Of a stretch of 58,846 nt of DNA, positions 35,874 through 45,313 are shown piece after piece. This DNA is from Planctomycetaceae bacterium (lineage in GTDB: Bacteria > Planctomycetota > Planctomycetia > Pirellulales > Pirellulaceae): positions 1 to 58,846 of the forward strand of contig JAJTFC010000013.1 of NCBI GenBank assembly GCA_021298315.1. Reading direction: 5' to 3'. The position numbers and the translations under genes are program-made. Each line of letters opens with the position of its first letter. Within the stretch, counting starts at the first letter, position 1. The notes below the pieces were generated by a model that searched no databases, was not told the origin of the DNA, and saw only the letters and a list, made by a program, of their open reading frames with translations.

Positions 35874-37976
35874 CTAGGTGGGAACGGATTCGGGCATTTC
35901 CACGAGTCCTATCGATTCGACTTGGACACCGCTGGATATCTCGCTGGTCGATAGAATATGCAGACGCGGTAAGATTTCGCCTAACGTCTGTCTTACCAAA
36001 GGTCGTATTTGGGGGTTTACCAGGAGCACCGCTGGTCGTGCTTGATCCTCGAGCGTGTTTGCGAAATGCTTGAGTTGTTCGATCAACGATCGGAACATGC
36101 TCGGCGGTAAGGAGGCTTGGACTTTACGACCGCTTGCCTCGGCCGATGCCAGTGCATCCTCGATCCACGGATCGAGGGTAATAGCGCGGATGCGACCTTG
36201 GGAGTCACACAGGCGTTGGCACAAGGTTCGGGCGAGTCGCTGTCGAACTTTCTCGGTCAACTCGTCGAGATCTTTGTCCTGTGTCGCATGGTCTCCGATG
36301 GTTTCGAGCACCAGATGAAGTGGTCGAATCGGGACACCTTCTTGGAGCAAGTTCTTGAGAACCTGCTGGACTTCGCTCAGTCGCAAGAGTGTCGGAATCA
36401 GCTCGTCGACCGTCGCGCTATGGGTTTTACGAAGTTGATCGATCAGTTGCTTGGTCATGTCCCTAGAAAGCAGCTCGGCAGCATGTTTGTTAGCCAACAC
36501 GTGCAGATGACTTGCGATGACTTGTCCACATTCCAACACACGAAAACCTTGCAATTCCGCTTCGTTGCGATCGGAGGGATCAATCCACAATGCTTTCTTT
36601 CCTGAGGCGGGATCGATCGCAGGATCCCCTTGAATCGTTTTGGAACCCCTGCGAGCAGACTTTGACGAGGGGATCGCCAAGAGCCGTTCAGGGACGAGGG
36701 ATCCTGAAGCGACAGGGTTTCCATGAAGCGAAAATTCGTAATTGAACGAAGGGAGCGAGAGTCGATCTTTGATTCGAACCATCGGAAGGAGGATCCCAAG
36801 TTCGGAGGCAAGTTCGGTTCGCACCGTGCCGATACGTTTCATGATATCGCTACCGGTCTTTGGATCGACCAGTGGAATGAGCTTGGCCCCCAACTCGAGT
36901 CTAAGCTCATCTTCTTGCAAGTAGTCTTCGATTTTCTTTTCAGTCTGTTTGGTTCGCGAGAGTTGCTCCTGCTGCTGTCGCCGTTGGTCGCTGATCGATT
37001 CCTGTTTGTTTTGTCTTTGAAGGATCAGCGCCAAGCCCACCAGACCACCACCGAAAGTCAGGATCGGGATCGGCGGCATCGAGGTAAACAGGAGCAGTCC
37101 TAGGAATCCGCCAGCGATGATCAGTGGGGCGGGTTTGGAGAAAATCTGGCCCAGCAGGTCTTTCGATAGATCCGAACGCTGCGTCGAACGGGTCGTGAGC
37201 ATGGCAGCGGCGATCGAGACCAAAAGGGCTGGCAACTGCGTCGCCAATCCATCCCCGATGGTCAGCTTGCTATAGGTCGAGGCCGCCTGTGGGATCGATA
37301 GCCCGAAATGAACCGTCCCCATATAGATGCCACCCACAAGATTCAAGGCGGTGATGACAAGTCCAGCGACCGCGTCCCCCCGAACAAACTTGCTAGCTCC
37401 ATCCATCGAACCGTAGAAATCCGCTTGCCGCGTAACCTCGGCCCGTCTTCGCTGAGCCTCTGCGTTGTCAATGGCTCCAGCCGATAGATCCGCATCGATG
37501 GCCAATTGCCGTCCTGGCATCGCATCGAGTGCAAAGCGAGCGGCAACCTCACCGATTCGGGTCGCTCCCTTGGTGATGACCACAAAATTAATCAAGAAAA
37601 TAATCAGAAACAGCAAGATCCCCACTTCGATCTTGTCCCCAGCGACAAAAGCACCGAAGGCTTCGACAACCCGTCCTGCAACAGCCGAGGAATTCGAAGA
37701 GTCTTGCGTTAAGATCAACCGCGTCGTCGCGATATTCAGCGCAAGTCGTCCGAGAGTTGTCGCAAGGAGCACCGAAGGAAAAACGCTGAATTCCAACGGC
37801 GCACTGACCGATAGGGTCGTTAACAAAACCATGACCGACAGAGCGATGTTGGCCACTAAGAGTAAATCTACCAAGCCCGAGGGGAGCGGCACGAGAACCA
37901 CCGCAACGCAAGCCAGAATTCCTGCTGGAACAAAAAGACTTCGGTAACGGACAAAGAGTTCGACAAGTCTTTCCAT
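35874..37976 (-). CDS. flhA: Flagellar export apparatus protein FlhA
   Basis: About 700 residues from ATG 37976 (TTG 37985 also in frame). The N-terminal half has multiple membrane helices (VPAGILACVAVVLVPLPSGLVDLLLVANIAL onward) and the FHIPEP-family signature region (LATTLGRLALNIATTRLIL, DAMPGRQLAIDADLSAG, TRQADFYGSMDGASKFVRGDAVAGL). The C-terminal ~330 residues are the cytosolic FlhA-C domain that docks export chaperones. FlhA is preferred over the injectisome homologue SctV because no secretion-system genes accompany it, but neither do flagellar genes. Converges with the sulfatase gene. Confidence 0.9.
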   Translation of the reverse strand: MERLVELFVRYRSLFVPAGILACVAVVLVPLPSGLVDLLLVANIALSVMVLLTTLSVSAPLEFSVFPSVLLATTLGRLALNIATTRLILTQDSSNSSAVAGRVVEAFGAFVAGDKIEVGILLFLIIFLINFVVITKGATRIGEVAARFALDAMPGRQLAIDADLSAGAIDNAEAQRRRAEVTRQADFYGSMDGASKFVRGDAVAGLVITALNLVGGIYMGTVHFGLSIPQAASTYSKLTIGDGLATQLPALLVSIAAAMLTTRSTQRSDLSKDLLGQIFSKPAPLIIAGGFLGLLLFTSMPPIPILTFGGGLVGLALILQRQNKQESISDQRRQQQEQLSRTKQTEKKIEDYLQEDELRLELGAKLIPLVDPKTGSDIMKRIGTVRTELASELGILLPMVRIKDRLSLPSFNYEFSLHGNPVASGSLVPERLLAIPSSKSARRGSKTIQGDPAIDPASGKKALWIDPSDRNEAELQGFRVLECGQVIASHLHVLANKHAAELLSRDMTKQLIDQLRKTHSATVDELIPTLLRLSEVQQVLKNLLQEGVPIRPLHLVLETIGDHATQDKDLDELTEKVRQRLARTLCQRLCDSQGRIRAITLDPWIEDALASAEASGRKVQASLPPSMFRSLIEQLKHFANTLEDQARPAVLLVNPQIRPLVRQTLGEILPRLHILSTSEISSGVQVESIGLVEMPESVPT

Positions 37977-38078
37977 AGGAGCCAATTTCCAATTCGTGCT
38001 TGCTTTGAAACCTTCGGAAAACTACCCTTCGAACGACCTTAAAGTCCAGATCGATTCCGTCTGCTAAAATTCCAAAGC

Positions 38079-39209
38079 ATGGTTAAAGCCGAACCGAATA
38101 AACCCCTGAAATATTCGATCTTCATGCCGAGGATTTGGCACGGAATGCCTCCTGAAGTATGGTTTCCAATCCTCGCCCGCAATCGCTTTGGCGTCTCCTT
38201 GTCCCGATTGCACTACACACTTGGCGTCAGCGCCTTTTGTCCCGTGACGTCAATGCTAGCAATCGCTCAAAAACTTGGGTGGTCGCGAGCCATTGCCAAG
38301 ACGCAGCTTAAGAGACCTCCGGTTTTTATTTTGGGGCATTGGCGAAGTGGCACGACTCTGTTGCATGAGTATTTGGGTTTGGATCCTCAATTCGCCTCGC
38401 CTACAACTTATCAATGCTTTGCTCCGTGGCACTTTCTGCTGACCGAGGGGCTCATCGCTCGCTATGGCAATTGGTTGCTTCCGGATCGCAGACCGATGGA
38501 CAACATGAAGGCGGGCTGGGCATTGCCCCAAGAGGACGAGTTTGCGCTGATGAACCTCGGTGCTCCATCACCCTATTTGCGTTTGATGTTCCCTAACCAT
38601 CCTGTTCCCTTTGCAGAGACTCTCGATTCCGCCCGATTTGCGCCCAAGGACTTAAAAGTTTGGCGTCAGCAATTGGAGTGGTTTGTGAAAGCCTTGACCT
38701 ATAAGACCCGCAAGCAGCTCTTGCTCAAGAGTCCTCCGCACACAGGCCGGCTTGCAATCCTCAGGCAGATGTATCCCGAATCCAAATTCATTCATATCGT
38801 TCGAGATCCTCGCAAGTTGTATCCCTCGACAATGAAGCTTTGGAATTCCCTCGACGAGAATCAAGCGCTGCAGTCTCCCACAGATCAATCGAGGCTAGAG
38901 TCCTTTGTCCTGGATTCCCTTGTGTCGATGTACCACGCATTTGAGCGTGATCGATCGAGCGTTCCAGAATCCCAAATCATCGATGTTCGCTACGAAACAT
39001 TTATCGCAAAACCGATAGATACCCTTGAAGAGATCTATCAGCATCTGGGTCTGGGGAGTTTCGATTCGGTTCGTTCTAGCTGGGAGGCCAAAAGCGAGCA
39101 AGAGCGAGGTTATCAGACCAATAAACTTCAAATCGATCCGCAGCAAGAGGCGATGATCCTCGACCGTTGGTCGGATTATGCTCGCAAGTACGGCTACCTG
39201 GATACCTGA
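38079..39209 (+). CDS. Sulfotransferase
   Basis: 376 residues, cytosolic. The 5'-phosphosulfate-binding loop is VFILGHWRSGTTLLHEYL (GHWRSGTT, 86-93) and the 3'-phosphate motif is KFIHIVRDPRKLYPST (~residue 230). Both are diagnostic of PAPS-dependent sulfotransferases. A pre-domain with PEVWFPILARNRFGVSLSRLHYTLG is typical of the bacterial branch. The acceptor is unknown. Divergent from flhA; its 3' end overlaps the convergent SGNH hydrolase gene by 16 bases. Together with the nearby sulfatase it suggests sulfated glycan metabolism, but no operon links them. Confidence 0.92.
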   Translation: MVKAEPNKPLKYSIFMPRIWHGMPPEVWFPILARNRFGVSLSRLHYTLGVSAFCPVTSMLAIAQKLGWSRAIAKTQLKRPPVFILGHWRSGTTLLHEYLGLDPQFASPTTYQCFAPWHFLLTEGLIARYGNWLLPDRRPMDNMKAGWALPQEDEFALMNLGAPSPYLRLMFPNHPVPFAETLDSARFAPKDLKVWRQQLEWFVKALTYKTRKQLLLKSPPHTGRLAILRQMYPESKFIHIVRDPRKLYPSTMKLWNSLDENQALQSPTDQSRLESFVLDSLVSMYHAFERDRSSVPESQIIDVRYETFIAKPIDTLEEIYQHLGLGSFDSVRSSWEAKSEQERGYQTNKLQIDPQQEAMILDRWSDYARKYGYLDT

Positions 39210-40021
39210 TCGACCGTCTCAAGAGCTCCTAAAACGATCTTTGACCAAATCTGATAACCGATCTGGTTTAAGTGCAACCGATCCTCTTTGAACAACTCGG
39301 CTCTGGGCATGCCGTCGCGATCTAAAAATGCGTAAGCCGTAGGAATGTAATGGACTCCGGGCGTCGAGTCAGCGATCAATCGAAGCATGGTGTTGGTCAC
39401 CTGGATTCGTGGCCAGTACTTGTAACGCAACGGTGTTGGGGTGACGGCTAAGAGATGAATCTCGACATCGGGTTGCTCCTGACGAAGCTGCCATACAACG
39501 AGCCGAGCGAGTTTCGATACCGTTTGCGGATCGACATCCTCCTGCTCTTTTCCTGTGATATCGTTGGCGATAAAGACAACCGCTTTTTTGAACTTCAGTC
39601 CTCGAATCAGTTCCGGGGTATAGATAGCCAAATCGCGATAGCGAGCGCCTCCATAAGCGCGGCGGACAACTGGCAAGGGTGCTAAATCGTTTTGAATCGA
39701 ATCCCACAACCGAAACGAAGAGCTCCCCAGAAACAGTACATGCTCGGGGCCTGCGTCGGTGCTGTTGCTCGCAGCAAGCTTGACAACATCCTCTTTCCAC
39801 TTCTCGGATTTCCCAAGATATGGAGCCAACAGCTCGTCAACAGCAAGCTTATCGGCAGGGTCAAATGCCGGAAGCATTTCCTCGACGGGATCCTTGGCCT
39901 GATCCTCTTGGCTAGCGGCTGTGTCTTGGGCAAAACTCAGCTCAAGACATGTTTCGAACGTTACTACCGCTAGAATCAAGCCCCACAGAAAGCGACTCGC
40001 CTTGGCTAATCTTTTATCCAT
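39194..40021 (-). CDS. SGNH/GDSL-type hydrolase, secreted
   Basis: 275 residues from ATG 40021; the frame is open to 40261 but that part overlaps the AmmeMemoRadiSam gene. A signal peptide (FLWGLILAVVTFETCLELSFAQ) precedes the hydrolase: block I nucleophile in LFLGSSSFRLWDS, oxyanion/Gly block YGGARYRDL, FIANDITG, and the catalytic Asp-His pair in EDRLHLNQIGYQIW. Likely an esterase acting outside the cytoplasm. It starts 59 bases after the AmmeMemoRadiSam stop on the same strand and may be cotranscribed. Confidence 0.85.
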   Translation of the reverse strand: MDKRLAKASRFLWGLILAVVTFETCLELSFAQDTAASQEDQAKDPVEEMLPAFDPADKLAVDELLAPYLGKSEKWKEDVVKLAASNSTDAGPEHVLFLGSSSFRLWDSIQNDLAPLPVVRRAYGGARYRDLAIYTPELIRGLKFKKAVVFIANDITGKEQEDVDPQTVSKLARLVVWQLRQEQPDVEIHLLAVTPTPLRYKYWPRIQVTNTMLRLIADSTPGVHYIPTAYAFLDRDGMPRAELFKEDRLHLNQIGYQIWSKIVLGALETVDQVSR

Positions 40022-40080
40022 CACAATACCTTCGGTTGATTTGTCTATCCAGGAAAAACTAGTGACGAAAACCATTCCGA

Positions 40081-43000
40081 TTATGTTTTCACCCAACGAG
40101 CGGCTGCATAACCGACGACACGTGAAGCATCCCCTGTCACTCCCGCGCTGGTGTCGTAACTGAGCTGCTCGATCTTGGTCTGCATTCCCAGTTCCTTGAG
40201 CGTTTGCATGACGAGTGCTGCGGGTACAACGCCACACATACTGATCCCATTGGATTGGCACACATCGAGCAATTGCTTTGGATCCCCAGTGGACAATGCA
40301 TCCAAGGCCAATCGATCTCGACGACGGTTTTCTTGATCCTCCGCAAAGTGATTCATGTCGCTCGATATAGCAAACAGCACTTTTTCAGCGTGAGGTCTAA
40401 TCACATCGGCAAGTTGCTTGGCGGCCAACTGGATCTCGTCCCAGTTAGCATTTCCCATCGCAATACAAACCAGCTTGGGCTTGTTCTGCGCGTCGCCTGT
40501 AAGCCAATCCAAAATCGGCAATTGGATTTCGGCCCCGTGCTCTCGAAAATGGGCCGCCGCATCGAGCTCCATGCCTTGAACACCCTGCGCTATTTGTTGG
40601 CTAAGTTCCGCGTCGATGGTGAAGCTTGCGAATTCCTTTCCGTGGCTCGATGGTATCTGCCAAGCCGATGAGCACGATACAGCCCAGTCTGCACCCAAGC
40701 GGGTATGCTTCGGACCTACGATGATTACCGTTTCAGGGATCCGGCAACTCTTCCAAGCGTCGGTTGCGACTTGACCGCTATAACGAAGTCCGGCATGGGG
40801 TGTCATGATAGCCCTTACATGCTCCGACGAAGTGACAGTCGACTTTTGGTCGAACTCTTCGAGCATCTGCCTGAGTTGTTCCGATTCAGCAGGATAGAAA
40901 GTGCCGGCCAAGGCAGCGCTGCGAGGTCGATCCCTAGAATCGATTCCAGGGGTGTTCGATGCCAAAAGCGAACTTGCCGTCGAGATGCAACCGAGGGTCA
41001 TGACACTGATCGGTTCGCTGCGCAAGCGAACCATCGACGCGGCGGCTTCGAGCAATGCATGCACCGATTTGCTTGGATCGAAAGCGACAGCCACGCGCTG
41101 GCCGCACAACGCCACAACAGCCCTTTGGTTGGACTGAGCACCTGCAAGATCACAATCGTGCAGCACCTCCTTGAGTTTACCTGACTCCCAATCCTCTGCA
41201 TGCACGGTGCCATGATGAGCTGGATCATACAAAGCACTCACGGCCAGATCGATATCGACAGCTTTTTCAAAGCGTGTTCGCCGAAGTGTCTGTTCGGCTG
41301 TACGGCTCAGTTCGAAGATGCTCGATTGCAGGGGAACTCCAGGCCGGAAAGATGTCTGAATCCAGTGCGCCAGGGGAACCTTGGAATCGACATCGACAGC
41401 CGACAAAACAATCGTGTGGACGGTTCCATCCATCGCATCGAGGACATAGTAGTTCGGGGTGGCTCCGTGCGACAAGTTGATCATGTTTTGAACGGTGGCC
41501 GCTTTGAGCTTTTGCAGACTGTCCAAATCACCCGGTGGGCCTTCGATCGGCATCGGCTCGGGTAGTTCGATCGTATTTAGGTGCCCAATAATTTCGAGAC
41601 CTTCGAAAGTCTCTAGCATGACCGAGGGATCTTTCCACGCATCGGTGGGCAAACCGGCTTTACGGCACACACCAGCTAGGTATGCATGGACATCCCAACC
41701 TTGTTCGACTGGAACGCTTGGCAACAGCAGCCCCCCGCGCTGTCCGTAAGGGCTCGTTAGGCTTGTAGTGATTCTCAGTCCATGCTTACCGAGTTGGATA
41801 TGCTCATCCCTTTGATGCGGCTGGGTATCGATGGCAAAAGGATCTGCCAAGAGCGTCACATGGCAGGACAGATAGGGGAGTTCGACACTCGATATGGCGG
41901 GCATGCGCAAGTCTTCTTTTGCAGTCCGCTGGGCGGATTCGACGATCGCATCGCCGAGCCGTGTTGGACGACCTAGAAAGCCGCAGCAACCGCGAAGAGT
42001 TTTACCTCGCTTGAGCGTCGTAAAGCAGCCATAGACATAGTGTTCGGCGAGTTCACCCAGGGGCTCGAAGACCTCTGGCCCGAGCCGCTCCTTGAGAACC
42101 TTGGCAGCGACGATCCTCGCAGCTAGCTTTTGGATCGTTTGCCGGGTGGTGTCATCGATCGAACTAAGGTCCAGAAGGTTGAGTTTTCGGATATTTGGGT
42201 CGCTCATCGAGTTGGCTTCCATACTACCAGGTCTAGGGAGGAGCTCGGCAGGCTTGAGTTTTGCTTGCCCGAGCGAATCTAAAGGTATCACAACTTGGCC
42301 GGGTTGGAACGGACGCATGTCGATTGGAAGCCTTTTACGGCCCCAGGTTCCCACGCTTTGCTCAAATCGCCCAACGAGTTTGGTTCCACAGGAGTTGCAC
42401 GCCCCGTTTTTTAGGTTCACCTGATGGAGCTCGTACCAATCCCTCTCGATGAGCAATTGGCCACAATTGCTGCAATACGTCGAGGCGTGCTTGCTCTCGT
42501 GCACATTCCCGACATAGACGTGCTCTAGGCCATGCGATTTGGCGATCGCGTAAGCTTCCAGTAGCTTCGATACCGGAGTGTTGGGTCGGTCGGTCATTCG
42601 AAAGTCTGGGTGGAATGCGGAGAAATGGATCGGTACATCCGTTCCGAGTTCTTCGGCGATCCACTCGCACATGCGATGAAGTTCGTCGGCCGAATCATTG
42701 GCACTTGGGATAACCAAGTTGGTGATCTCAAACCAAACATCGGTCTGGTGCTTAAGATACCTGAGGGTATCGAGAACCGGTTCGAGGTGCGAATAAGTGA
42801 TCTTGCGATAGAAGTCTTCCGAGAAGGCTTTCAAGTCGACGTTGGCAGCATCCATCCAGCGATAGAACTCTTGCCGTGGTTGGCTCGACATATATCCTGC
42901 CGTCACGGCCACCGTTGCGATGCCGAGCTCTCGACAAGCCTTGGCAGTATCGATCGCGTATTCGGCCCAAACCACCGGATCGTTGTAAGTAAAGGCAACG

Positions 43001-43425
43001 CTGCGGCATTGATAAGTTTTAGCGGCCAGAGCGATCGACTCAGGGGTAGCACGATTGCTGAGTCTTGCAACTTCTTTGGATTTGCTGATGTCCCAGTTTT
43101 GGCAGAACTGGCAACCGAGATTGCAACCTGCGGTACCAAAGGATAGGACGCTGGTTCCCGGGTAGAAATGATTAAGGGGCTTCTTTTCGATCGGATCGAT
43201 ACAAAAGCCGGTGCTTTTGCCGTAGGTATCGAGGATCATCTCCCCATGTTCGATCTTGCGAACAAAGCAAAAGCCTCGATCTTGCTCCTTTAAACGGCAT
43301 TGCCTGGGGCACAGGTCGCAGACGATCCGAGGTTCGGGATCGCTGAGGGTTTGAGGATCGACGTGCCACCATCGACCTGGATATTTCGCAGTGGAGGGAT
43401 TCATACCCAAGTCAGCCTGCGGCAT
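40081..43425 (-). CDS. AmmeMemoRadiSam system fusion: radical SAM + AMMECR1 + unknown domain + Memo
   Basis: One uninterrupted 1114-residue protein. Residues 1-400 are the AmmeMemoRadiSam radical-SAM enzyme: Cys-rich start (CDLCPRQCRL), 4Fe-4S motif GCNLGCQFCQNW (Cys101, 105, 108) and a late zinc ribbon (CSNCG ... CNSCG, 318-346). Residues ~425-625 are AMMECR1 (CFTTLKRGKTLRGCCGFLG; SPYGQRGGLLLPSVPVEQGWD). Residues ~630-820 match no family I recognise. Residues ~835-1112 are Memo (AGTFYPA, MTPHAGLRYSGQVA with His877, GPKHT His907, AISSDMNHF His1026). The three proteins are usually separate neighbouring genes of still unclear chemistry. It follows the squalene-cyclase-like gene by 9 bases. Confidence 0.92.
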   Translation of the reverse strand: MPQADLGMNPSTAKYPGRWWHVDPQTLSDPEPRIVCDLCPRQCRLKEQDRGFCFVRKIEHGEMILDTYGKSTGFCIDPIEKKPLNHFYPGTSVLSFGTAGCNLGCQFCQNWDISKSKEVARLSNRATPESIALAAKTYQCRSVAFTYNDPVVWAEYAIDTAKACRELGIATVAVTAGYMSSQPRQEFYRWMDAANVDLKAFSEDFYRKITYSHLEPVLDTLRYLKHQTDVWFEITNLVIPSANDSADELHRMCEWIAEELGTDVPIHFSAFHPDFRMTDRPNTPVSKLLEAYAIAKSHGLEHVYVGNVHESKHASTYCSNCGQLLIERDWYELHQVNLKNGACNSCGTKLVGRFEQSVGTWGRKRLPIDMRPFQPGQVVIPLDSLGQAKLKPAELLPRPGSMEANSMSDPNIRKLNLLDLSSIDDTTRQTIQKLAARIVAAKVLKERLGPEVFEPLGELAEHYVYGCFTTLKRGKTLRGCCGFLGRPTRLGDAIVESAQRTAKEDLRMPAISSVELPYLSCHVTLLADPFAIDTQPHQRDEHIQLGKHGLRITTSLTSPYGQRGGLLLPSVPVEQGWDVHAYLAGVCRKAGLPTDAWKDPSVMLETFEGLEIIGHLNTIELPEPMPIEGPPGDLDSLQKLKAATVQNMINLSHGATPNYYVLDAMDGTVHTIVLSAVDVDSKVPLAHWIQTSFRPGVPLQSSIFELSRTAEQTLRRTRFEKAVDIDLAVSALYDPAHHGTVHAEDWESGKLKEVLHDCDLAGAQSNQRAVVALCGQRVAVAFDPSKSVHALLEAAASMVRLRSEPISVMTLGCISTASSLLASNTPGIDSRDRPRSAALAGTFYPAESEQLRQMLEEFDQKSTVTSSEHVRAIMTPHAGLRYSGQVATDAWKSCRIPETVIIVGPKHTRLGADWAVSCSSAWQIPSSHGKEFASFTIDAELSQQIAQGVQGMELDAAAHFREHGAEIQLPILDWLTGDAQNKPKLVCIAMGNANWDEIQLAAKQLADVIRPHAEKVLFAISSDMNHFAEDQENRRRDRLALDALSTGDPKQLLDVCQSNGISMCGVVPAALVMQTLKELGMQTKIEQLSYDTSAGVTGDASRVVGYAAARWVKT

Positions 43426-43434
43426 AGCAGTGAC

Positions 43435-45117
43435 TTACAACTGGAATGCATCTTCCTCGGCTTGTTCGTCATACAATGGCATGTAGCGGTAGTAGACCTC
43501 GAGCATCATCGTACACATGCATGTGCTGTAGAGGCGGCCACCTTCACCGATATGAGGATCACCGACAAACCAACTCCCGGCACCGTGGCCGGTTTGAACT
43601 TGGCTACTGACGAGTTGATCTCGCATGCGATTATTCCATGCATCCCATTCAGCGCCGCCATATTGCTTCATGACCTGGGTGCCATAGTAGTTGTAGTAGA
43701 GATTGCCCTCGCTCGGACCATCCTTGGCGAATCGTTCGGCAGCGGATTTGATGGTAGGCTCATCTTTTTTCCAGCCCGAATACATTCGGCACAAGACGCC
43801 ACAAGCGGTCATCGACGGAATGAAATTCAGGGGGTTTTGCTGCTTGCGTATCATGTCGTAGTGATACCCAAAGCCCCCTGGAACCATCATCGTATCGAGA
43901 TAAAAGTTTGCGCGTCGAATGGTGTCGATGTCGTAATTGAGTCCCGACATTGCAGCGCTCTTGATGGCCATCATTTGCCATCCGACCAAGGACGTGTCCC
44001 CGGGCATCTTTGTCTGAATGTAAGGTTCGTAATGCCAACCGCCTGTTTGGGGGTTTTGAGCGGGGGTCAAGTAATTGATGCTCAGTTGGGCAGCTTCGCG
44101 AAGACGCGGATCGCGGGTCATTCCATAGGCCTCGCACATGGCGATCGTGGCGATCCCATGCCCATACATGTTATCGGCCCCGCCTCCGGTCCACCAAGAC
44201 CCATAACCGCCTTGAACCTTCATGCTCTGGATCAAGAAACTTAGCCCTTTGAAAACCGTCTCTTTGTACTCTCCTTCCATGTGCGTTTGGCCGGCACCCA
44301 AAAAGCACATCAAAGCCATGCCAGTGGCAGCGTTCATGCTGGCCGTTTTGTTACCGGGTCGATCGCACTGGCCTCCGCACACAAGCGAATGAGAAAAGGT
44401 CCAAGCCCCCGTCTGAGGATTTTGGTGCTGAGCGAGCCACTTAAGAGCCATCGAAACGGCTCGTTCGGTGTCGGTGGTACCTCCGAATTTCTTAAGCAGA
44501 TCTCGCTTGGTCTCGCTCGAGCGGCTATTGAGACCCGCACGCATGGCCGCATTGCTCTGGGCCGCGATACCCGAAGCAGGCGCAAGCGATTCGCTCAATC
44601 CCGATACCGAAACCGCTGGAGCATCGGCTACCAATGAACTCATATCCAACTCGACCTTGGCATCCACCGCCGATGGTTCGACCGTCGGAACATCCGATGG
44701 ACTATCCTCGGTCGTGTCCGATTGCATCTCTGCAGTCGCATTGTCCATCGAAAATTCTTCGAGGGCATCGGACTCCGTGCCCGCTTGCTCGCCAATATTC
44801 AGCAGCAGATTGATTTCTTTTTTGATCGGTTCGATGTTCCATGCGGCAAGCCCGAGGATGGCTGCAACGTGAATCACGGTGCTGATAAGCCAACTGGGTG
44901 CTGCAGTCCAAAAACCGCTTTTCTTGCGAGGGGCCTCCTGGGACTCCTCTTGCGCCACACCGGGTTCGACGACCGGCGTTGCCAAATCGCTCGGTTTTGC
45001 CAAGTCGCCCGGATTTGCCAAGTTGCTCTTGCCAGAAGGTACCTTTTTCGAGGCCGGAAGCCCGACATCGAACTGGTTTAGATCCTTGCGATCTTTATTC
45101 TCGTCGGAACTCGACAT
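43435..45117 (-). CDS. Membrane-anchored prenyltransferase/squalene-oxidase-like repeat protein
   Basis: 560 residues from ATG 45117. A charged N-terminal region with a short repeat (LANPGD/LAKPSD/LATPVV, 18-bp units at 44981-45030) precedes one membrane helix (WLISTVIHVAAILGLAAWNI). A Ser/Asp/Glu-rich linker (~120-200) follows, then alpha/alpha-barrel repeats of the terpene-cyclase type (ERAVSMALKWLAQHQNPQTGAWTF, GLSFLIQSMKVQGGYGSWW, AQLSINYLTPAQNPQTGGWHYEP). No cyclase DxDD motif was seen, so catalysis is doubtful. Such proteins are common, uncharacterised planctomycete envelope proteins. It is first in the operon with the AmmeMemoRadiSam fusion. Confidence 0.8.
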   Translation of the reverse strand: MSSSDENKDRKDLNQFDVGLPASKKVPSGKSNLANPGDLAKPSDLATPVVEPGVAQEESQEAPRKKSGFWTAAPSWLISTVIHVAAILGLAAWNIEPIKKEINLLLNIGEQAGTESDALEEFSMDNATAEMQSDTTEDSPSDVPTVEPSAVDAKVELDMSSLVADAPAVSVSGLSESLAPASGIAAQSNAAMRAGLNSRSSETKRDLLKKFGGTTDTERAVSMALKWLAQHQNPQTGAWTFSHSLVCGGQCDRPGNKTASMNAATGMALMCFLGAGQTHMEGEYKETVFKGLSFLIQSMKVQGGYGSWWTGGGADNMYGHGIATIAMCEAYGMTRDPRLREAAQLSINYLTPAQNPQTGGWHYEPYIQTKMPGDTSLVGWQMMAIKSAAMSGLNYDIDTIRRANFYLDTMMVPGGFGYHYDMIRKQQNPLNFIPSMTACGVLCRMYSGWKKDEPTIKSAAERFAKDGPSEGNLYYNYYGTQVMKQYGGAEWDAWNNRMRDQLVSSQVQTGHGAGSWFVGDPHIGEGGRLYSTCMCTMMLEVYYRYMPLYDEQAEEDAFQL

Positions 45118-45313
45118 ACGCCACCTAAGGCAAGAGGCTAAGAAAAGGGATTCAAGATGGGAGGTTTGCGGCTTGGATCTTAGACCCAAACCCGCCAATA
45201 TCTTAGCAGTTCTCAAGACCCAGTGTACTCTTTTTCCTGTGCAATTACCCCGCACTAACTTAAAATCGTCCCTCCGGAACTTTTCGAGGATCATCAAAAG
45301 CCACAAGGCCCAC
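45118..45313. promoter_or_regulatory. Divergent promoter region
   Basis: 196 bases between the minus-strand squalene-cyclase-like/AmmeMemoRadiSam operon and the plus-strand DUF2141-OleC-like pair. It must contain promoters for both. No operator symmetry was recognised. Confidence 0.45.

Noticed and set aside
35874-37976. Type III secretion SctV rather than FlhA
   Set aside because: No other injectisome genes lie nearby and the N-terminal motifs fit FlhA; the distinction rests on context, so some doubt remains.
40081-43425. Fusion as an annotation artefact of several genes
   Set aside because: The frame is continuous with no internal stop or frameshift, and linkers between domains have normal protein character.
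44879-45313. Upstream extension of the DUF2141 lipoprotein frame
   Set aside because: It lies antisense to the squalene-cyclase-like gene and would bury the lipoprotein signal inside the protein.
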